Of a stretch of DNA of 64,000 nucleotides, positions 1 to 10,992 are shown one piece after another. This stretch comes from Megalonaias nervosa (lineage: Eukaryota > Mollusca > Bivalvia > Unionida > Unionidae). Positions within the stretch are counted from its first letter, which is position 1. Each line of letters begins with the position of its first letter. The stretch is taken from the NCBI GenBank assembly GCA_016617855.1, contig JAECUM010001701.1, forward strand, positions 1 through 64,000, written 5' to 3'. The position numbers and the translations under genes are program-made. The notes below the pieces were generated by a model. It had not been told where the DNA came from. It worked only from the letters and a program-made list of their open reading frames with translations, and searched no databases.

Positions 1-476
1 CAGTTCAGTTGTACTTTAGACCTTTGAAGCTCAAAGGTGTTTTGTTGTGACCAGTTTGAGTTGAATTTTTTTTTTTTTTTTAATTAATAATTTATATACC
101 CTGGAATGCAAGTGCTCTTAAATTGATTCTTGGACAAAGACATTTATTGAAAATTATTCGGAAATCCAAACTGGAATATTATTCTTCTTTTTGATTCAAC
201 AAGGAACTGTTGACATGGCAAGACTTTGAAGGTTATCGAAGATGTCATCGCCTTCCATCTTGAATTTCATCGGGATTCAAACTGTGATTCACTTAGGACT
301 TTCTATTAATAGGACTTATATTTTTTAATTCTTGGATTAATTTTGGATTTGATTAATAAGTTCATTTTCTTATTTTTACCCAGTTTTTCTATGGAAATAA
401 ATTTTGTTAAATTTTACAAAGCTTGTTGTCTTCACTCTTTTCTTGTTACAATTTCTACGAGCCTAGACACGTAACA
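1..476 (+). repeat. Partial LTR (3' portion), same family as the 6864-13448 element
   Basis: The last about 476 bp of an LTR in plus orientation, cut by the window edge. It ends GCCTAGACACGTAACA and matches the reverse complement of both LTRs at 6864 and 12546, including the CTCAAAGGTGTTTTGTTGTGACC block and an AATAAA near 396. No primer-binding site follows 476. It is therefore a solo LTR or the 3' LTR of an element lying to the left, and it is inverted relative to the full element. Confidence 0.85.
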
Positions 477-491
477 GTTTTCATTTAATGT

Positions 492-804
492 CAGGGTTTC
501 TGCATGAAAAACAAATTCTATGACTTTTCCAGGGCCATTTCACGAAACTCAGACACCAATTGCTACACGAAATGAAACCGTTTATTGAACATAATTGTGT
601 CATGTTAGAAACAAGTTTTTCTGAATCGGTGTTTGGCACTCTATGAAATTAGTTAATTTTTTAAACTCCACTGTCAGACATTCCTGGACTTTTCCAAAAC
701 ATTGCAAGGTTTTGTTTTGAGAAAATCCAGTATTTTTCAAGGCCCCTGAAACTGATTTTTAAATTCCAAAACTTTTCCAGATTCAAGGACTTGTGGGATC
801 CCTG
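492..804. mobile_element. hAT-like MITE with CAGGG termini
   Basis: The segment begins CAGGGTTTCTGC and ends GTGGGATCCCTG, whose reverse complement CAGGGATCCCAC resembles the start. Flanks TAATGT and TAATAT agree in five of six bases. The interior has repeated TTTTCCAGG / CAAGGACTT phrases typical of this MITE type. It has no coding capacity. Confidence 0.4.
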
Positions 805-1625
805 TAATATCTTTATTTCTGACTTGTCTGAACCATAACACTTATAACTAACATTTTCCCCCGTTTTCATTAACATCCAGACAATCCAACTTCATCAAAC
901 TCTCATGTGTGTTAATAGAAATATCCTCTTTGTCCATTCAAAATACAACTTTCATACCAACTAGAATGCTGGCCTCCTTTTCACTGGCAACTTTATTTGC
1001 TGCTTTCTGAAATTCCCCAACCAAAGAATCAGTGATAACAGAAGCCTCGTGGCCACTACTTGCTGCATGCCAGGTCAGTGTGTATTAGTTCTGAAACTGG
1101 TGTCCAATCAAAGAATTCTGCTCTTTATGCTTTATATAGACTACACGTCATATTTTTTTTTGTTGGAATCATATGCCAACCACTGATAATCTTTCACCAT
1201 TATTGCAAAACTTTCTCCTTTGATCTGATTTACTCTTGTTACTACTCTCATTTGGTTTAGCCTAATTATTATTGCTACTGGTTATGTTATTATCTTCAAC
1301 TGATTTGATTTTCTTTGGTTGTGAGGGCCCAAAGAAGCTTAGAATCATCCACTGCTTTGAACTTCCTGATGCCATTAATATGATTAAGTATTACTAATCA
1401 TGTGATTCCAAGAAAATAAAAGTGATTAACTGATTGGCTTACAATATTATATCTGCAGTGTTTATTAGTAACCAAAACACATTTTTTGAACTCAAAGTTG
1501 TATGTTTTGATTGCTGCCAGCTAATTTTATGGGCTTGATGAACTATCTATAGTAATTTTAATGCGCCATCTATTATATTTATGTGTCTATGGTGCATCCT
1601 CAGCAGAACACACACACACACACAC
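805..1625. other. No recognised feature; ends in a CA microsatellite
   Basis: AT-rich sequence, 3' to the last recognised NASP exon in gene sense. I see no exon or element ends. A (CA)n run occupies about 1609-1625, and the next element is inserted in it. Confidence 0.5.
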
Positions 1626-2324
1626 CAGACCTGCCAACTCCGGAAAATTTGTTCATCCGTGTTTAATTTCGATCTGTGTTTCATATTACAATTAGTGAAA
1701 TTAGTCAGGGAACCAGACTAACTTTACAGCAGCACCTCAGATGCTTTAAACTGCACCTATTTGTTCATGCGAAGCGTCTGCATGATCAAACTGTTGATTA
1801 TAGACTTTGTTAAAAATGGCGTCCAGCAAGAGATGCATATTTAAGATGAAAGAGAAAATAAGCCTCTTGAAAAGTGTTAATAACCAACACTGAAGAATAA
1901 AAAGGAATATTCAGATTCTTGTGAATAAAAGCTGGAAGGGACACAATTACGTTTATTGGACATCACCTGCTAATTTGAGTATGACTCGTGGCGGGAGATA
2001 TGATTGCTGTCGTCATGTGAAATGGAAAAAGATAAGAAAGTTGAGAGGTAGCAACAATCCACTGAACTGCATAGGGTTTGGAACTTGAGTTTGTGCAACT
2101 GCACTAGTGGTAAATAAAGTCTACGTGTACTTTACAAACTTTTCAGTTGAACATAATGTTTATTTTCGCTGCATGTTTTAAATACTGAACTTTTAATTAC
2201 GTTTTCGAGCTTTACAATAGCAGTTTATGATATTTTTTTTTTACGCCTTACTGAAAACTGGTCAAACTTATGGAACAAAATCAACAGCCTTACTGTGACA
2301 GACTTGTCAGGGTTGGTAGGTCTG
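1626..2324 (-). mobile_element. hAT-like non-autonomous element, CTGCCAAC family
   Basis: Starts CAGACCTGCCAAC and ends GTTGGTAGGTCTG, so its terminal repeats mirror each other. Length is 699 bp. Flanks are ACACAC on both sides because it lies in a CA repeat, so the target duplication cannot be resolved. It matches the 2392-3954 copy in reverse orientation throughout (for example the blocks on its opposite strand with CCAAACCCTATGCA-like and GCATGATCA-like words). No open transposase. Confidence 0.75.
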
Positions 2325-2379
<55 letters not shown>

Positions 2380-2391
2380 TGGATGCACACA
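2325..2391. repeat. Compound microsatellite (AC)n(AT)n(AG)n
   Basis: About 22 bases of AC, then ATATAT, then about 26 bases of AG, between two inverted copies of the same transposon family. Confidence 0.95.
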
Positions 2392-2604
2392 CAGACCTGC
2401 CAACCCCGATGAGTCCGTCTCAGTAAGACAGCTGAATTTTTTTTCCATAAAACTGACCAGTTTTCAGTAAGGTGTAACAAAATATCAATAACTGCTATTG
2501 TAAAGCTGGAAAACATAATTAAAAGTTTGACGCAGCGACGATAACATTATGCTCAACTGAAAAGTTTGTAATGTACACGTAGCCCTTATTTACCACTAGT
2601 ACAG

Positions 2605-3364
2605 CAGTGTTTTATCTACAAATGGTTTCATGCAAGTCATTTGACTCATCAAGGCAAAAAAAAACGTGTCAAAATCCAAACCAATGAGTCCTATTCAAGC
2701 TGATGATCAGTCTTCAGTAGTTTTTAAAAAATAATTATATTATTAAAAGACACAACATAAATATTAGTTATATAATGTGACTAAAGCCAATAAGTCAATT
2801 CCCTTGCCAGAAGCATCTGGACATTCTATATTTGTTAATAATCTTGTTGATGGTTTCATGTCATCAGAAATAATCTGAACATATATGACAAGGCATTTAT
2901 TGTTGGATATGTCAGTGCTTTCATCTGCCATTGCTGTCACACATGATGAATTTTTCAGGTTTCCTCCTCTTTCTTGTGTGTAGTGATTATATGGTTCTAA
3001 CATCCTGCTGCTACAAATGATGCGACAGTTACAGGTCACTTAAGGTCAGCTCCAGGCTCCACACTCACTTGTAATATGATAACATCAGCAGAAGAACTGA
3101 TGTGCGCATGTTTTCCCTGTTTGGGAGAGTTGTAATCTAGCCAATAAAGTAGTTAGAGCAACCTCTATTTTGTGTTAAATCAGCAAAACATAACATTGGT
3201 GTGCGTCAATTTACATACCGGCGATGATTTTTAGACCAAACCTTTGTTTTGTGTTAATCAGCAAAATATAACACTGGGGAGCGTCAATTTACATACCGTC
3301 GATGACTTTTGTGCGTCAAATCCGAAAAGTCTGCATATTTGACGCATGGGTAGATAAAACACTG
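2605..3364. mobile_element. Nested hAT element with 6-bp target duplication
   Basis: Terminal inverted repeats CAGTGTTTTATCTAC and GTAGATAAAACACTG are perfect over 15 bp. The 6-bp sequence GTACAG occurs at 2599-2604 and again at 3365-3370. Joining the flanks through one GTACAG recreates CTAGTACAG-TCACAAA, close to the uninterrupted sequence of related copies (CTAGTACAGTTTCACAAA near 47180). Near the right end an about 80-bp block is present twice (about 3153-3229 and 3234-3310). It contains a hAT transposase fragment. Confidence 0.88.
2764..3039 (-). pseudogene. hAT transposase fragment
   Basis: A 91-residue frame inside the nested element. The motif MADESTDISNNKCLVIYVQI resembles the first catalytic-Asp segment of hAT transposases (DE-TD---- L-I--RY-). 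Only the region around the first acidic residue remains. The BED finger, the second Asp, the Glu and the dimerisation domain are missing. It is an internally deleted remnant, not functional. Confidence 0.65.
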
Positions 3365-4049
3365 GTACAGTCACAAAAACTTTAGTTCCAAACCCTATGC
3401 AACTCAATGGCTTGTTGTTATCTCTCAACTTGACGTGATTCTTGGAAATTCTTTTTCTATTTCATAAGATGATGGCAATCATATCTCCTGCCACGAGATG
3501 TACTCAAACTGGCATGTGATGTCCAATAAACGTAATTGTGTCCTTTCCATCCTTTATTCACAAGAATCTGAATATTCCTTTTTATTCTTCTGTGTTGATT
3601 ATTAACACTTTTCTAGAGGCTTATTTTCCCTTTTGTCTTAAACATGCATCACTTTCAGGATGCAATTTTTAAAAAATTCTATAATCAACAGTCTGATCAT
3701 GCAGACGCTTCACATGAACAAATAGGTGCAATTTAATGTGTCTGGGGTGCTGCTGTAAAGTTAGTCTGGTTCCCTAACTAATTTCACTAATTCTAATATG
3801 AAACCCAGATCCAAATAAAACACAGATGAACCACTTTTCTGGATTTTTCGGCAACAATCATTTTTCCATAGCTTCTGCTTGTATGCCGTTAAGTCCGTAT
3901 TTTAAGGGTAATTTTTGTAAGACTTGCGGAAAATTGTAAGAGTTGGCAGATCTGGCACAGACACAAAATCCTTGGAAAGAACTGGTGCTCTACTGGGACA
4001 AAAGTAATTTCCAGGAATTCAGGACAAGACCATTTGTTCCTTTTAACTG

Positions 4050-5402
4050 CCAACTGTTGAAACCTCCCTGATATTCTTCAGCAATAACATGATTTTCAAA
4101 TTAGCTGCTGTGATAGATGTGTTGGATGTCAGAATGACCCAGTTTTCACTTAGGATCAATTTGGCACCATTGTTGCCACCATACTGAATGGCACCACAGT
4201 CATTTGGGACCAAGCTACTGGTGAAAATCCCATGCTGATATAACCATACATTTGGAAGTAACAAAAAAAATATTTTCAAGATGGCCACCATGATGGTCAT
4301 ATTGAGGGTCAATTTGCATCATTTTCATTTAGGACCAACTTGACACCATAGCGATTCTTCTAATGAAAAATCCATGTAAAATGAATATCCATGTAAGAGT
4401 AACAAAATCAAGATTTTCAAGTTGGTGATCATTCTGGCTATATTGGATGTCAGATCAGCACCATATTAATTTAAAACTAACAAGACATTAAAAGAAGTCT
4501 TCTAATGAAATCCCCACACCAAGATGACTTTCTGTTTAGGAATAAGAAGATTTTCAAGACTGCGGCTATGGTGGCTATTCTGGGAACCATTTCCATTCAC
4601 TAAAAACTAGACATCATAAGAAGTCTTCTGGTGCAAGCACAATGGTAGTTTGACCAAATATCTGAGGATGCAGCAATGATAAAACTTTACACACAACCCT
4701 TCTGGTGGTCACATTGGCAGCATTTAATGTATGAACAACTATATAGATCATAAGAAGTATTTCAGTATTTCATTCAGGAGTATTGAAAAGATTTTTTAAG
4801 ATAACCATTTTTGTGGCCATCTTGGGTATCAGATCAGCACCATTTTCATTTAGGACCAACTAGACTTCACATGTTGATATAACCACCCATTCTGGAGAAG
4901 TAGCAACATGATTTTCAATATGGCCACTGAGGCAGCCAAATTAAACATCAGACTGGCATCATTTCATTTAGAACCAACTAAGTATCATGAGAAGTCTTCT
5001 GGTGAAAATCTGACGTTAATAAGACTTTCAAGATGGACAAAATTTTCCAGAGGACTATCATGGCCAACATATTGGACATCAGACCAGCACAACTTTCATT
5101 TAACACCAATTAGACATCAAAAGCAGTCTTGTAGCAAAATCCCCATGTTGATATATCAATTCAGGAGGAATAGTGACAAGATTTTCAATATGGCTGCTGT
5201 TGGATATTCTAGTGGCACCATTTTTCATATGGACCAACCAGATCATGTGATCAATGCGCATGTGAAGTTTCAAGGCAGTCTCCCTAGTAGATTAGGATTA
5301 GTAATAACACACTTGTACTAACGGATGGGAGACACATGAAAAACTATTGTTTAAACTCTTCTGGTTGAAAACCAGTCAATGTAAAACTTGCAAACTAAAA
5401 AC
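4050..5402. repeat. Composite tandem-repeat element, copy 1
   Basis: Successive imperfect monomers of roughly 140-150 bp. Recurring words are ATTTTCAAGATGGC, GGCCATATTGGATGTCAGA, CATTTAGGACCAACTAGA, AAGTCTTCTGGTGAAAA and CCATGTTGATATGACC. The array opens with a CTGATATTCTTCAGCAA-type head at about 4070. It closes with a tail containing ACTTGTACTAACGGA and CTAAAAAC. Homologous arrays occur elsewhere in the window, so this is a dispersed element with internal repeats and defined ends, not a plain satellite. Confidence 0.8.
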
Positions 5403-5700
5403 GGTCCAACATTAAAAAGCACTTTTTCTTGATGGCACAGAATGCTGAAAATTAATCTTGCCAAAGGTCTGATCAATACAACAGCGTAAACATTGTTGAT
5501 TACTATGAAGGAATTATCGTCGACAGTTATTTTCTAATATTTCCCTTTTTTTCCCCCCAAGGTATATTTACTGTAAATGTTTGAAGATGCACCAAGGGAG
5601 TATTACTTGAGGCTGATTAATCTCTTGGAATTAGTCTGAAATAAGTTCAGAAAGGGCAGTATATGATAACTATGTTTTGAAATAAAAATGAATGTCATAC

Positions 5701-5754
5701 CTTTGGTGTAGAAGAGGTTTCCATTGTCTGACCCAGAGAGACACTACTTGATGT
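5701..5754 (-). CDS. NASP: NASP exon, Ser-rich segment before the C-terminal region
   Basis: A 54-nt exon with acceptor TTTTCAG and donor GTATGA, phase 0 at both ends, reading TSSSVSLGQTMETSSTPK. Vertebrate NASP has a comparable short Ser/Gly segment containing SSVS after the coiled coil and before its basic nuclear localisation region. The evidence is phase agreement, good splice signals and this weak similarity, so it is less secure than the TPR exons. Later exons were not found between 1 and 5700. Confidence 0.72.
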
Positions 5755-6859
5755 CTGAAAATAAAAAATGGTGTAGTGTATAAAATGTTTAATTATTAAA
5801 GCAAACCCAGGATTAAAGATCCAATATAGCAGACCTCAATGAAAGACAACAGACTATTTAGGAAATGAATTAAGCACAGCAAATTTTAATTATGAAGGTT
5901 ACAACATTACAAAATATTCTAATAAATGGAAAACAATTATGTACTTGCATTAAATATATCAAATACATTATGTATGAAACACATTAAACAAAAACAATAC
6001 AAAACAATGTTGTCCACTACCGATACACCAAGAGGAAAATTAACCAGACACATTGATAAATTAACATATACAGTGTGTATGGTTCCAGAGTTACACTGGA
6101 GGTGTTCTTATATATGACAATGTCACTTACATCCAATAAGAGTTCTGCAGAAATCATCACCCTACATGTGTACTATCAAGTACAGCTAGCAAACATGACT
6201 TTCCACACTGGCAAGATTACAATACTACAAGGGTATTGCAGAATGGATAATCCAACATGTAAACCATGATGCAGTAAAACCTATCTTCAGAGACTGATGA
6301 CCATTCTGCCAACATAAAAATGGTCTCTCTAGACAGGTGTTCTCTCATAACAGGTTTGTACAAAAAGACCAGTTTCCAAGGTCAAATTTCAACAATGTTT
6401 AAGGTAAAACAATCACCATCACTGTACATATATTCTATTCTTTATCCATAGTTGTTATTAAAATATTGCATGCATTCATCTGAAAACAAAATTATATAGT
6501 GATAAAAATGTACATCTATCATTAAACAGGAGTCAGATTTATGTTTGAACATTGTTTCTCATTTACTCCAGCTCCTTTACAATACCCTGAATTTGTTTTA
6601 CCAATGTTTAAACTGCTATTTTGTGAGTGGTTTCCTATTTTTCACTTCTCCATATTACATTACTTCTTTCCTCCAGTGTTCGAGTTTTTCTCTTTTTAGT
6701 TCTGCCATTGTTATTAATGCGCTAGGTGTCACTGCTCATCCATCAACTGTCAAATTTTCTACAGGTGAAAAGTCCATCCAGTTATGTGCTTCAATATTGT
6801 ATTGTACTGTATGCTGTGTATTCCGAATCATATCAATACACAGTACAGGTGTCTTGTTC
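5755..6859. other. NASP intron segment, nothing recognised
   Basis: AT-rich intron sequence between exon 5701 and the retrotransposon. Short open frames on the plus strand (about 5926-6877) have no domain character and run antisense to the gene. Confidence 0.5.
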
Positions 6860-6863
6860 CACC

Positions 6864-7761
6864 TGTTATGTGTCTAGGCTCGTACAAAATTAACAAGAAA
6901 AGTGTGAAGACAACAAGCTTGTAAAATTTAACAAATAATTTATTTTCCTAGAAAAATAAGGTAAAATTAAGAAAAAGGACTTGTGGTTTATGAATCAAAT
7001 CCAAAATTAACCCAAGAATTAAAAATTAGAAGTCCTATCAAAGAAAAGTCCTAAATCACAGTTCGAATCCCAATGAAATTCCAAGCTGGAAGGTGAGAAC
7101 GTATGACGTAACTTTCACAGTGTAATCGTGTCAACAGTTCCTTCTTGAATCACAAAAAAATAATATTCCAGTTTAGAATTTCTGAATAAATTGCAATAAA
7201 TGCCTTTGTCCAAGAATTCTAATGAGCACTAGTATTTTCCAGGGTAAATAAATTACTAATTCCAAGAAATTGAAAAATTCAACTCAAACTGGTCACAACA
7301 AAACACCTTGAGCTTCAAAGGTTTAAAACGCAACTGAACTGATTCTTATGATAGCATGAGTTATAAGCCCAACTAAAATGCAAAACAGATTTCGGGATGG
7401 AGCTCAAAATTTCATCCCACTGGGAAAACCAAAAGTATGTAACAATAAGCAAATGTTATTTGTCACGTACTCCAAGAATGGCCTTGACTGCACTAAATGA
7501 ATCTTACTCTAAGAATGAATAAAAATGTTTGTTTATTTTTTAAAAGTTGTTTACTAAAAGCCTTACTGATTTCTGAATCAAGGTCAGCAATTAGATACAA
7601 TGTTTCAACTACTGGTTGTTTATCAGGTCAAACGGAACTGAAATGAATTTCTAAAAAAAAAAAAATCAAGTAGACAAAATTATCATTACAATAGCATGTA
7701 ATAGAATAAAATAAAAAAAATTTTAAAAAAATTAAAACAATTAAATTACGTATACATAACA
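6864..7761 (-). repeat. 3' LTR of the retrotransposon
   Basis: 898 bp, starting TGTTATGTGTCTAGG and ending GTATACATAACA on the plus strand. It aligns along its whole length with 12546-13448. The polypurine tract abuts at 7762. Confidence 0.95.
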
Positions 7762-7773
7762 CTTTCCCCCCAT
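7762..7773 (-). other. Polypurine tract (plus-strand primer)
   Basis: Read on the minus strand, ATGGGGGGAAAG lies immediately before the 3' LTR, the usual place of the purine tract that primes second-strand synthesis in LTR retroelements. Confidence 0.85.
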
Positions 7774-7958
7774 AAAAGAAAAAGAAAGATTTATATAATA
7801 AAGCTCTTTTTACCATAGATGAATTATATGAGGCAATAAAAATTACATAAGAAGAACTCTTATGAATTATACAAAGTGTACATGAAGTAATATTTCTATA
7901 CACAATAAAGTGCATCTGCTATTAAATGGTCTTTCCCTAGATGTGCCTGATGTAAATA
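7774..7958 (-). other. Tail of pol and short untranslated region
   Basis: After a frameshift near 7975 a further LLQEYNIYIRHI-like peptide, the usual end of Ty3-type RNase H, is readable to about 7930 with stops. The remaining bases up to the purine tract are AT-rich and non-coding. Confidence 0.6.
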
Positions 7959-8630
7959 TTATATTCCTGTAACAACAAAACTCCACCTAAATAATCTTTG
8001 ATTTTTGTTTTTTATCTTGTTGAGGAAAGTAAGGGGGTTGTGATCACGAAACACAATAATCTGAGAAGGAGCTGAACTAATGTAAACTTCAAAATGTTGT
8101 AATGCCAATATCAAAGCCAAACATTCCTTCTCGATTGTTGAATAATTTCTTTGGTGCTTATTTAATTTCTTAAAAAAATAACACACTGGATGATCAACAC
8201 CATTTCTATCTTCTTGAATCAATACTGCTCCAATCCCAACATCACCTGCATCAACAGAGAGTTTAAATGATTGACTGAAATGTGGAGCTGTAAGAACTGG
8301 TGCACTTTTAAGTATGGCATTTAACTTATCAAAAGCCTCCTGACATTTTTCAGACCAAAGAAACTTGCTTTCCTTGCTCAATAAATATGTCAAAGGTTCA
8401 GCAATTATAGAAAAATTGGAACAAAATTTCCGATAGTATCCAGCCATACCTAAAAATTGCAGCAGTTGCTTTTTACTGACAGGCAAAGGGAATTCAGAGA
8501 TAGCCTTGACCTTGGCATCTAAAGGTTTAACTTGTCCACGTCCCACAATATGTCCTAGAAATGTTACACAAGCACGGCAGAACTCACTTTGGATAAATTG
8601 ATTGTAAAACTTGCATGTGAGTTTTGTCAA
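7959..8630 (-). pseudogene. pol: RT connection and RNase H domains (frameshifted remnant)
   Basis: A 223-residue frame. It opens with the RT thumb segment (FLGHIVGRGQVKPLDAKVKA and then FLGMAGYYRKF), typical of Ty3-type pol. RNase H follows, with its acidic residues in SVDAGDVGIGAVLIQ, TIEKECLALILALQ and RDHNPLTFL. RNase H removes RNA from the RNA-DNA hybrid. The frame differs from that of the RT upstream, with which it overlaps (8584-8630), so a frameshift separates them. A second shift truncates the end. In RDHNPL, Arg replaces the usual Thr or Ser. Confidence 0.9.
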
Positions 8631-9420
8631 AGAATTTCCGAATTGTTGCTAGATGTTGTTCTCCGGTGTCGATGATGACATCGATGTAAGCATCACAATT
8701 ATCTAGACCAGAGGTAATCATATTCATTAAACATTGAAAAGTACTTGGCAAACCCTCCATCCCAAATGGCATCACTTTATATTCATAAAGTCCATCTGGA
8801 GTAATGAATGCCAAAATTTCCTTTGCCCTTTCCGTTAGTGGAATTTGCCAAAATCCTTTCAGAAGGTCAAATTTGGTGACATACTTGGCATTTCCAATTT
8901 TATCAACGCAGTCATCGATTCTTGGTAATGGAAATGAATCTGTTTTAGTCACACTGTTCACCATCCTATAATCACTGCACATACGGAAAGTTTTATCTGG
9001 TTTCGGAACAAGTACACATGGTGAGCTCCAGTCACTTTTACTGGGCTCTATGAAATCTTTCTCCAGCAAATACTGAATTTCTTTTTTCAAGTATTCCTGT
9101 TTGAGAGGGTTCATCCTGTATGGGTGTTGTTTCACAGGTTTGGAATTTACAATTTCAACGTCATGAAAAATTTTGTTTGTTCTTGTAGGAATATTTGGAA
9201 ATAAGTGCTTATATTCAAATAATAACTGTTTAAGTTCATTCCTTTCTTGTTGTTGCAAATGTGAAAGTTTCTGGTCCAGATTATTCATAATTTCTGAATT
9301 CCAAGGATTAGTCACTCCAAAATCAATAGAGTCCGATTGCATTCCTTCACTTAAATCCTTCGTGAGTGGGACAGGGACAACTAAATTAACTGCATAATTT
9401 ACCTGGCTATCTCTCTCAAT
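8584..9420 (-). pseudogene. pol: reverse transcriptase domain (catalytic motif lost)
   Basis: The open frame from 9342 (extending in frame to about 9420 as RDSQVNYAVNLVVPVPLTKD) has the Ty3-type RT series. These are YRMNP, the SPCVLVPKPDKTFRMCSDYR fingers, YVTKFDLLKGFWQIPLT with the first catalytic Asp, and MPFGMEGLPSTFQ. The YxDD box at 8677-8688 reads YIDV: the second Asp and following residues are missing, so polymerase activity should be absent. The frame then runs into non-homologous sequence where the RNase H frame takes over. It lies downstream of the integrase, an unusual order for this lineage. Confidence 0.93.
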
Positions 9421-9588
9421 ATACTAGTACTCCATTAATTTATTTAGATCAGAGTACTATTATTATTTATTTATTTTAACTCATTTTCTTCTTTACTTTG
9501 TAAGGGCTGTAATACCTAATTTGAAGAAAATTTCGAAGAATGAGCAAGAGAGAAAGAACTCTATTACAAGACTCGAAAGTTCTCTCAA

Positions 9589-10270
9589 TTAAATCCTGTG
9601 AAACCATAATTTCACTTTCGATTTGAATTGCTGAATGCCAAGTTCAAGCATAACTAGCTGGAAAATTCCAGACATAAAATTTGACCCTTGATCCGATTGG
9701 ACAGATTTGGGAAGGCCAAATCGAGTAAAGAACTTCATCAAAGCTTTTACTATTGTTTTAGATTTTATATTCCTCAAAGGAATTGCCTCTGGGAATCTTG
9801 TTGATGCACACATAATGGTCAACAGGCATTGGTTGCCTGACTTGGTCTTAGGTAAGGGACCAACACAATCTACCATTATTCTGCTAAATGGTTCGTCAAA
9901 TGCAGGAATAGGTTGCAGATGAGCCTTAGGTATCTTCTGATTGGGTTTTCCTACCATTTGATAAGTATGACAAGATCTGCAGTATTTACAAGCATCAGTT
10001 TTGATTTTTGGCCAATAAAAGAGAGTCAAGATCTTGTGATACGTCTTACTAATCCCTAAATGACCAGCCAGAGGAGTTTCATGGGCCAGACTAAGTATTT
10101 CCTGTCTAAGATTTTGGAACTACAATTTGATAGTTCACTGACCAGTCACCAGCAGGTACCTCAGGAGGTCTCCATTTTCTCATAAGAATTCCATTTTTAA
10201 TGAAATAACAAACAGGTACTTCAGTTTCATAAATGGCCCTTTGAAACAAACAGGAGATCTCAGGATCTTT
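9589..10270 (-). pseudogene. pol: integrase (N-terminal zinc domain and first two catalytic Asp; C-terminus lost)
   Basis: In successive frames the region reads MRKWRPPEVPAG, then RQEILSLAHETPLAGHLGIS, then YCRSCHTYQMVGKPNQ. These supply the His-His-Cys-Cys zinc site. The core has PFSRIMVDCVGPLPKTKSG (first Asp) and GLPKSVQSDQGSNF (second Asp). The segment with the third catalytic residue, Glu, is replaced by non-homologous sequence and a stop at 9589. About 190 bases (9397-9588) of AT-rich, unrecognised sequence then lead to the RT. Frameshifts occur near 10110. Integrase joins the cDNA to host DNA; here it cannot be intact. Confidence 0.9.
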
Positions 10271-10960
10271 TCACTGTTTGACGACAAGTGATTGTTGTTT
10301 GTCAGCCTGATTAGAATAAAGAGAATGAGTAGTTAAAAGAGGATCACTGTGATCAATACCTTTTAATTGATCCAAACAAAGAGTGATAGTGACCTCATCA
10401 AAAGCCTGATCAATACATGTGTCAGCTGAAGGAATAGTTTCCTTATCAACACCAATCTCAAGAGCTTTCTTTGCCATAGCTGTAGTAACTGCACAAGCTG
10501 GATATAAATCAGGGAATTCTTTTTCAATAGGATCAACTTTCTGATCCAAACAAGGCTTGTCAGTTACAAGTGGATTAACCACAATCTTATCTCCAGCTAG
10601 GTTGTTGCCTAGTAATAAATGAATGCCCTCAATGGGTAAAGAAGTTCCTAGTCCTACTGTCATAGTTCCTGAGACTAAGTCTGATGAAAAATCTACACAA
10701 TGGAAAGGAACATTAACAAAAGCCGCACTCTACTCCCTGAATAAGAACACTCTCATTAGAAGAACACTCATTAGAAGAAGACTTCTCAGAAAAAGGCAAA
10801 GTACTTGATAATAAAAGACTCTGAGAAGCTCCCATGTCCCTTAAAATTTTAATAGGGTTAGGATTGGCCGAATCACCCAAGAGTGATATAGAACCTTCAA
10901 CATGAATGGTTCATCATTTTCCATAATAAAATCAGACTGGGGTTTATTAGACCCAACAAA
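10271..10960 (-). pseudogene. pol: aspartic protease and linker (active site changed)
   Basis: With frameshifts, 10664-10960 reads GSISLLGDSANPNPIKILRD and then MGASQSLLLSSTLPFSEKSS, the fold of a retroelement aspartic protease. The active triplet at 10830-10838 is DMG where DTG or DSG is expected. The open frame 10271-10663 (LPIEGIHLLLGNNLAGDKIV and then VVNPLVTDKPC) is the rest of the protease and linker. It leads into the integrase. Such a protease cuts Gag-Pol; this copy should be inactive. Confidence 0.8.
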
Positions 10961-10992
10961 ATGTATTGCTTTCAATACATGAGCATGACCTC

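Larger units (their letters stand above)
2392..3954 (+). mobile_element. hAT-like element, CTGCCAAC family, with a nested insertion
   Basis: Begins CAGACCTGCCAACC and ends GTTGGCAGATCTG. Flanks GCACACA and GCACAGA differ at one base, consistent with a short target duplication. Removing the 760-bp insertion at 2605-3364 and one GTACAG leaves about 797 bp that aligns with other copies at 34941 and 46977. No intact transposase of its own. Confidence 0.75.

Noticed and set aside
4043..5321. Frames within the composite repeats as genes
   Set aside because: They come from repeated monomers, change frame between copies and have no domain features.
9173..9922. Plus-strand frames over the retrotransposon
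   Set aside because: Antisense to integrase and reverse transcriptase, whose motifs are on the minus strand.
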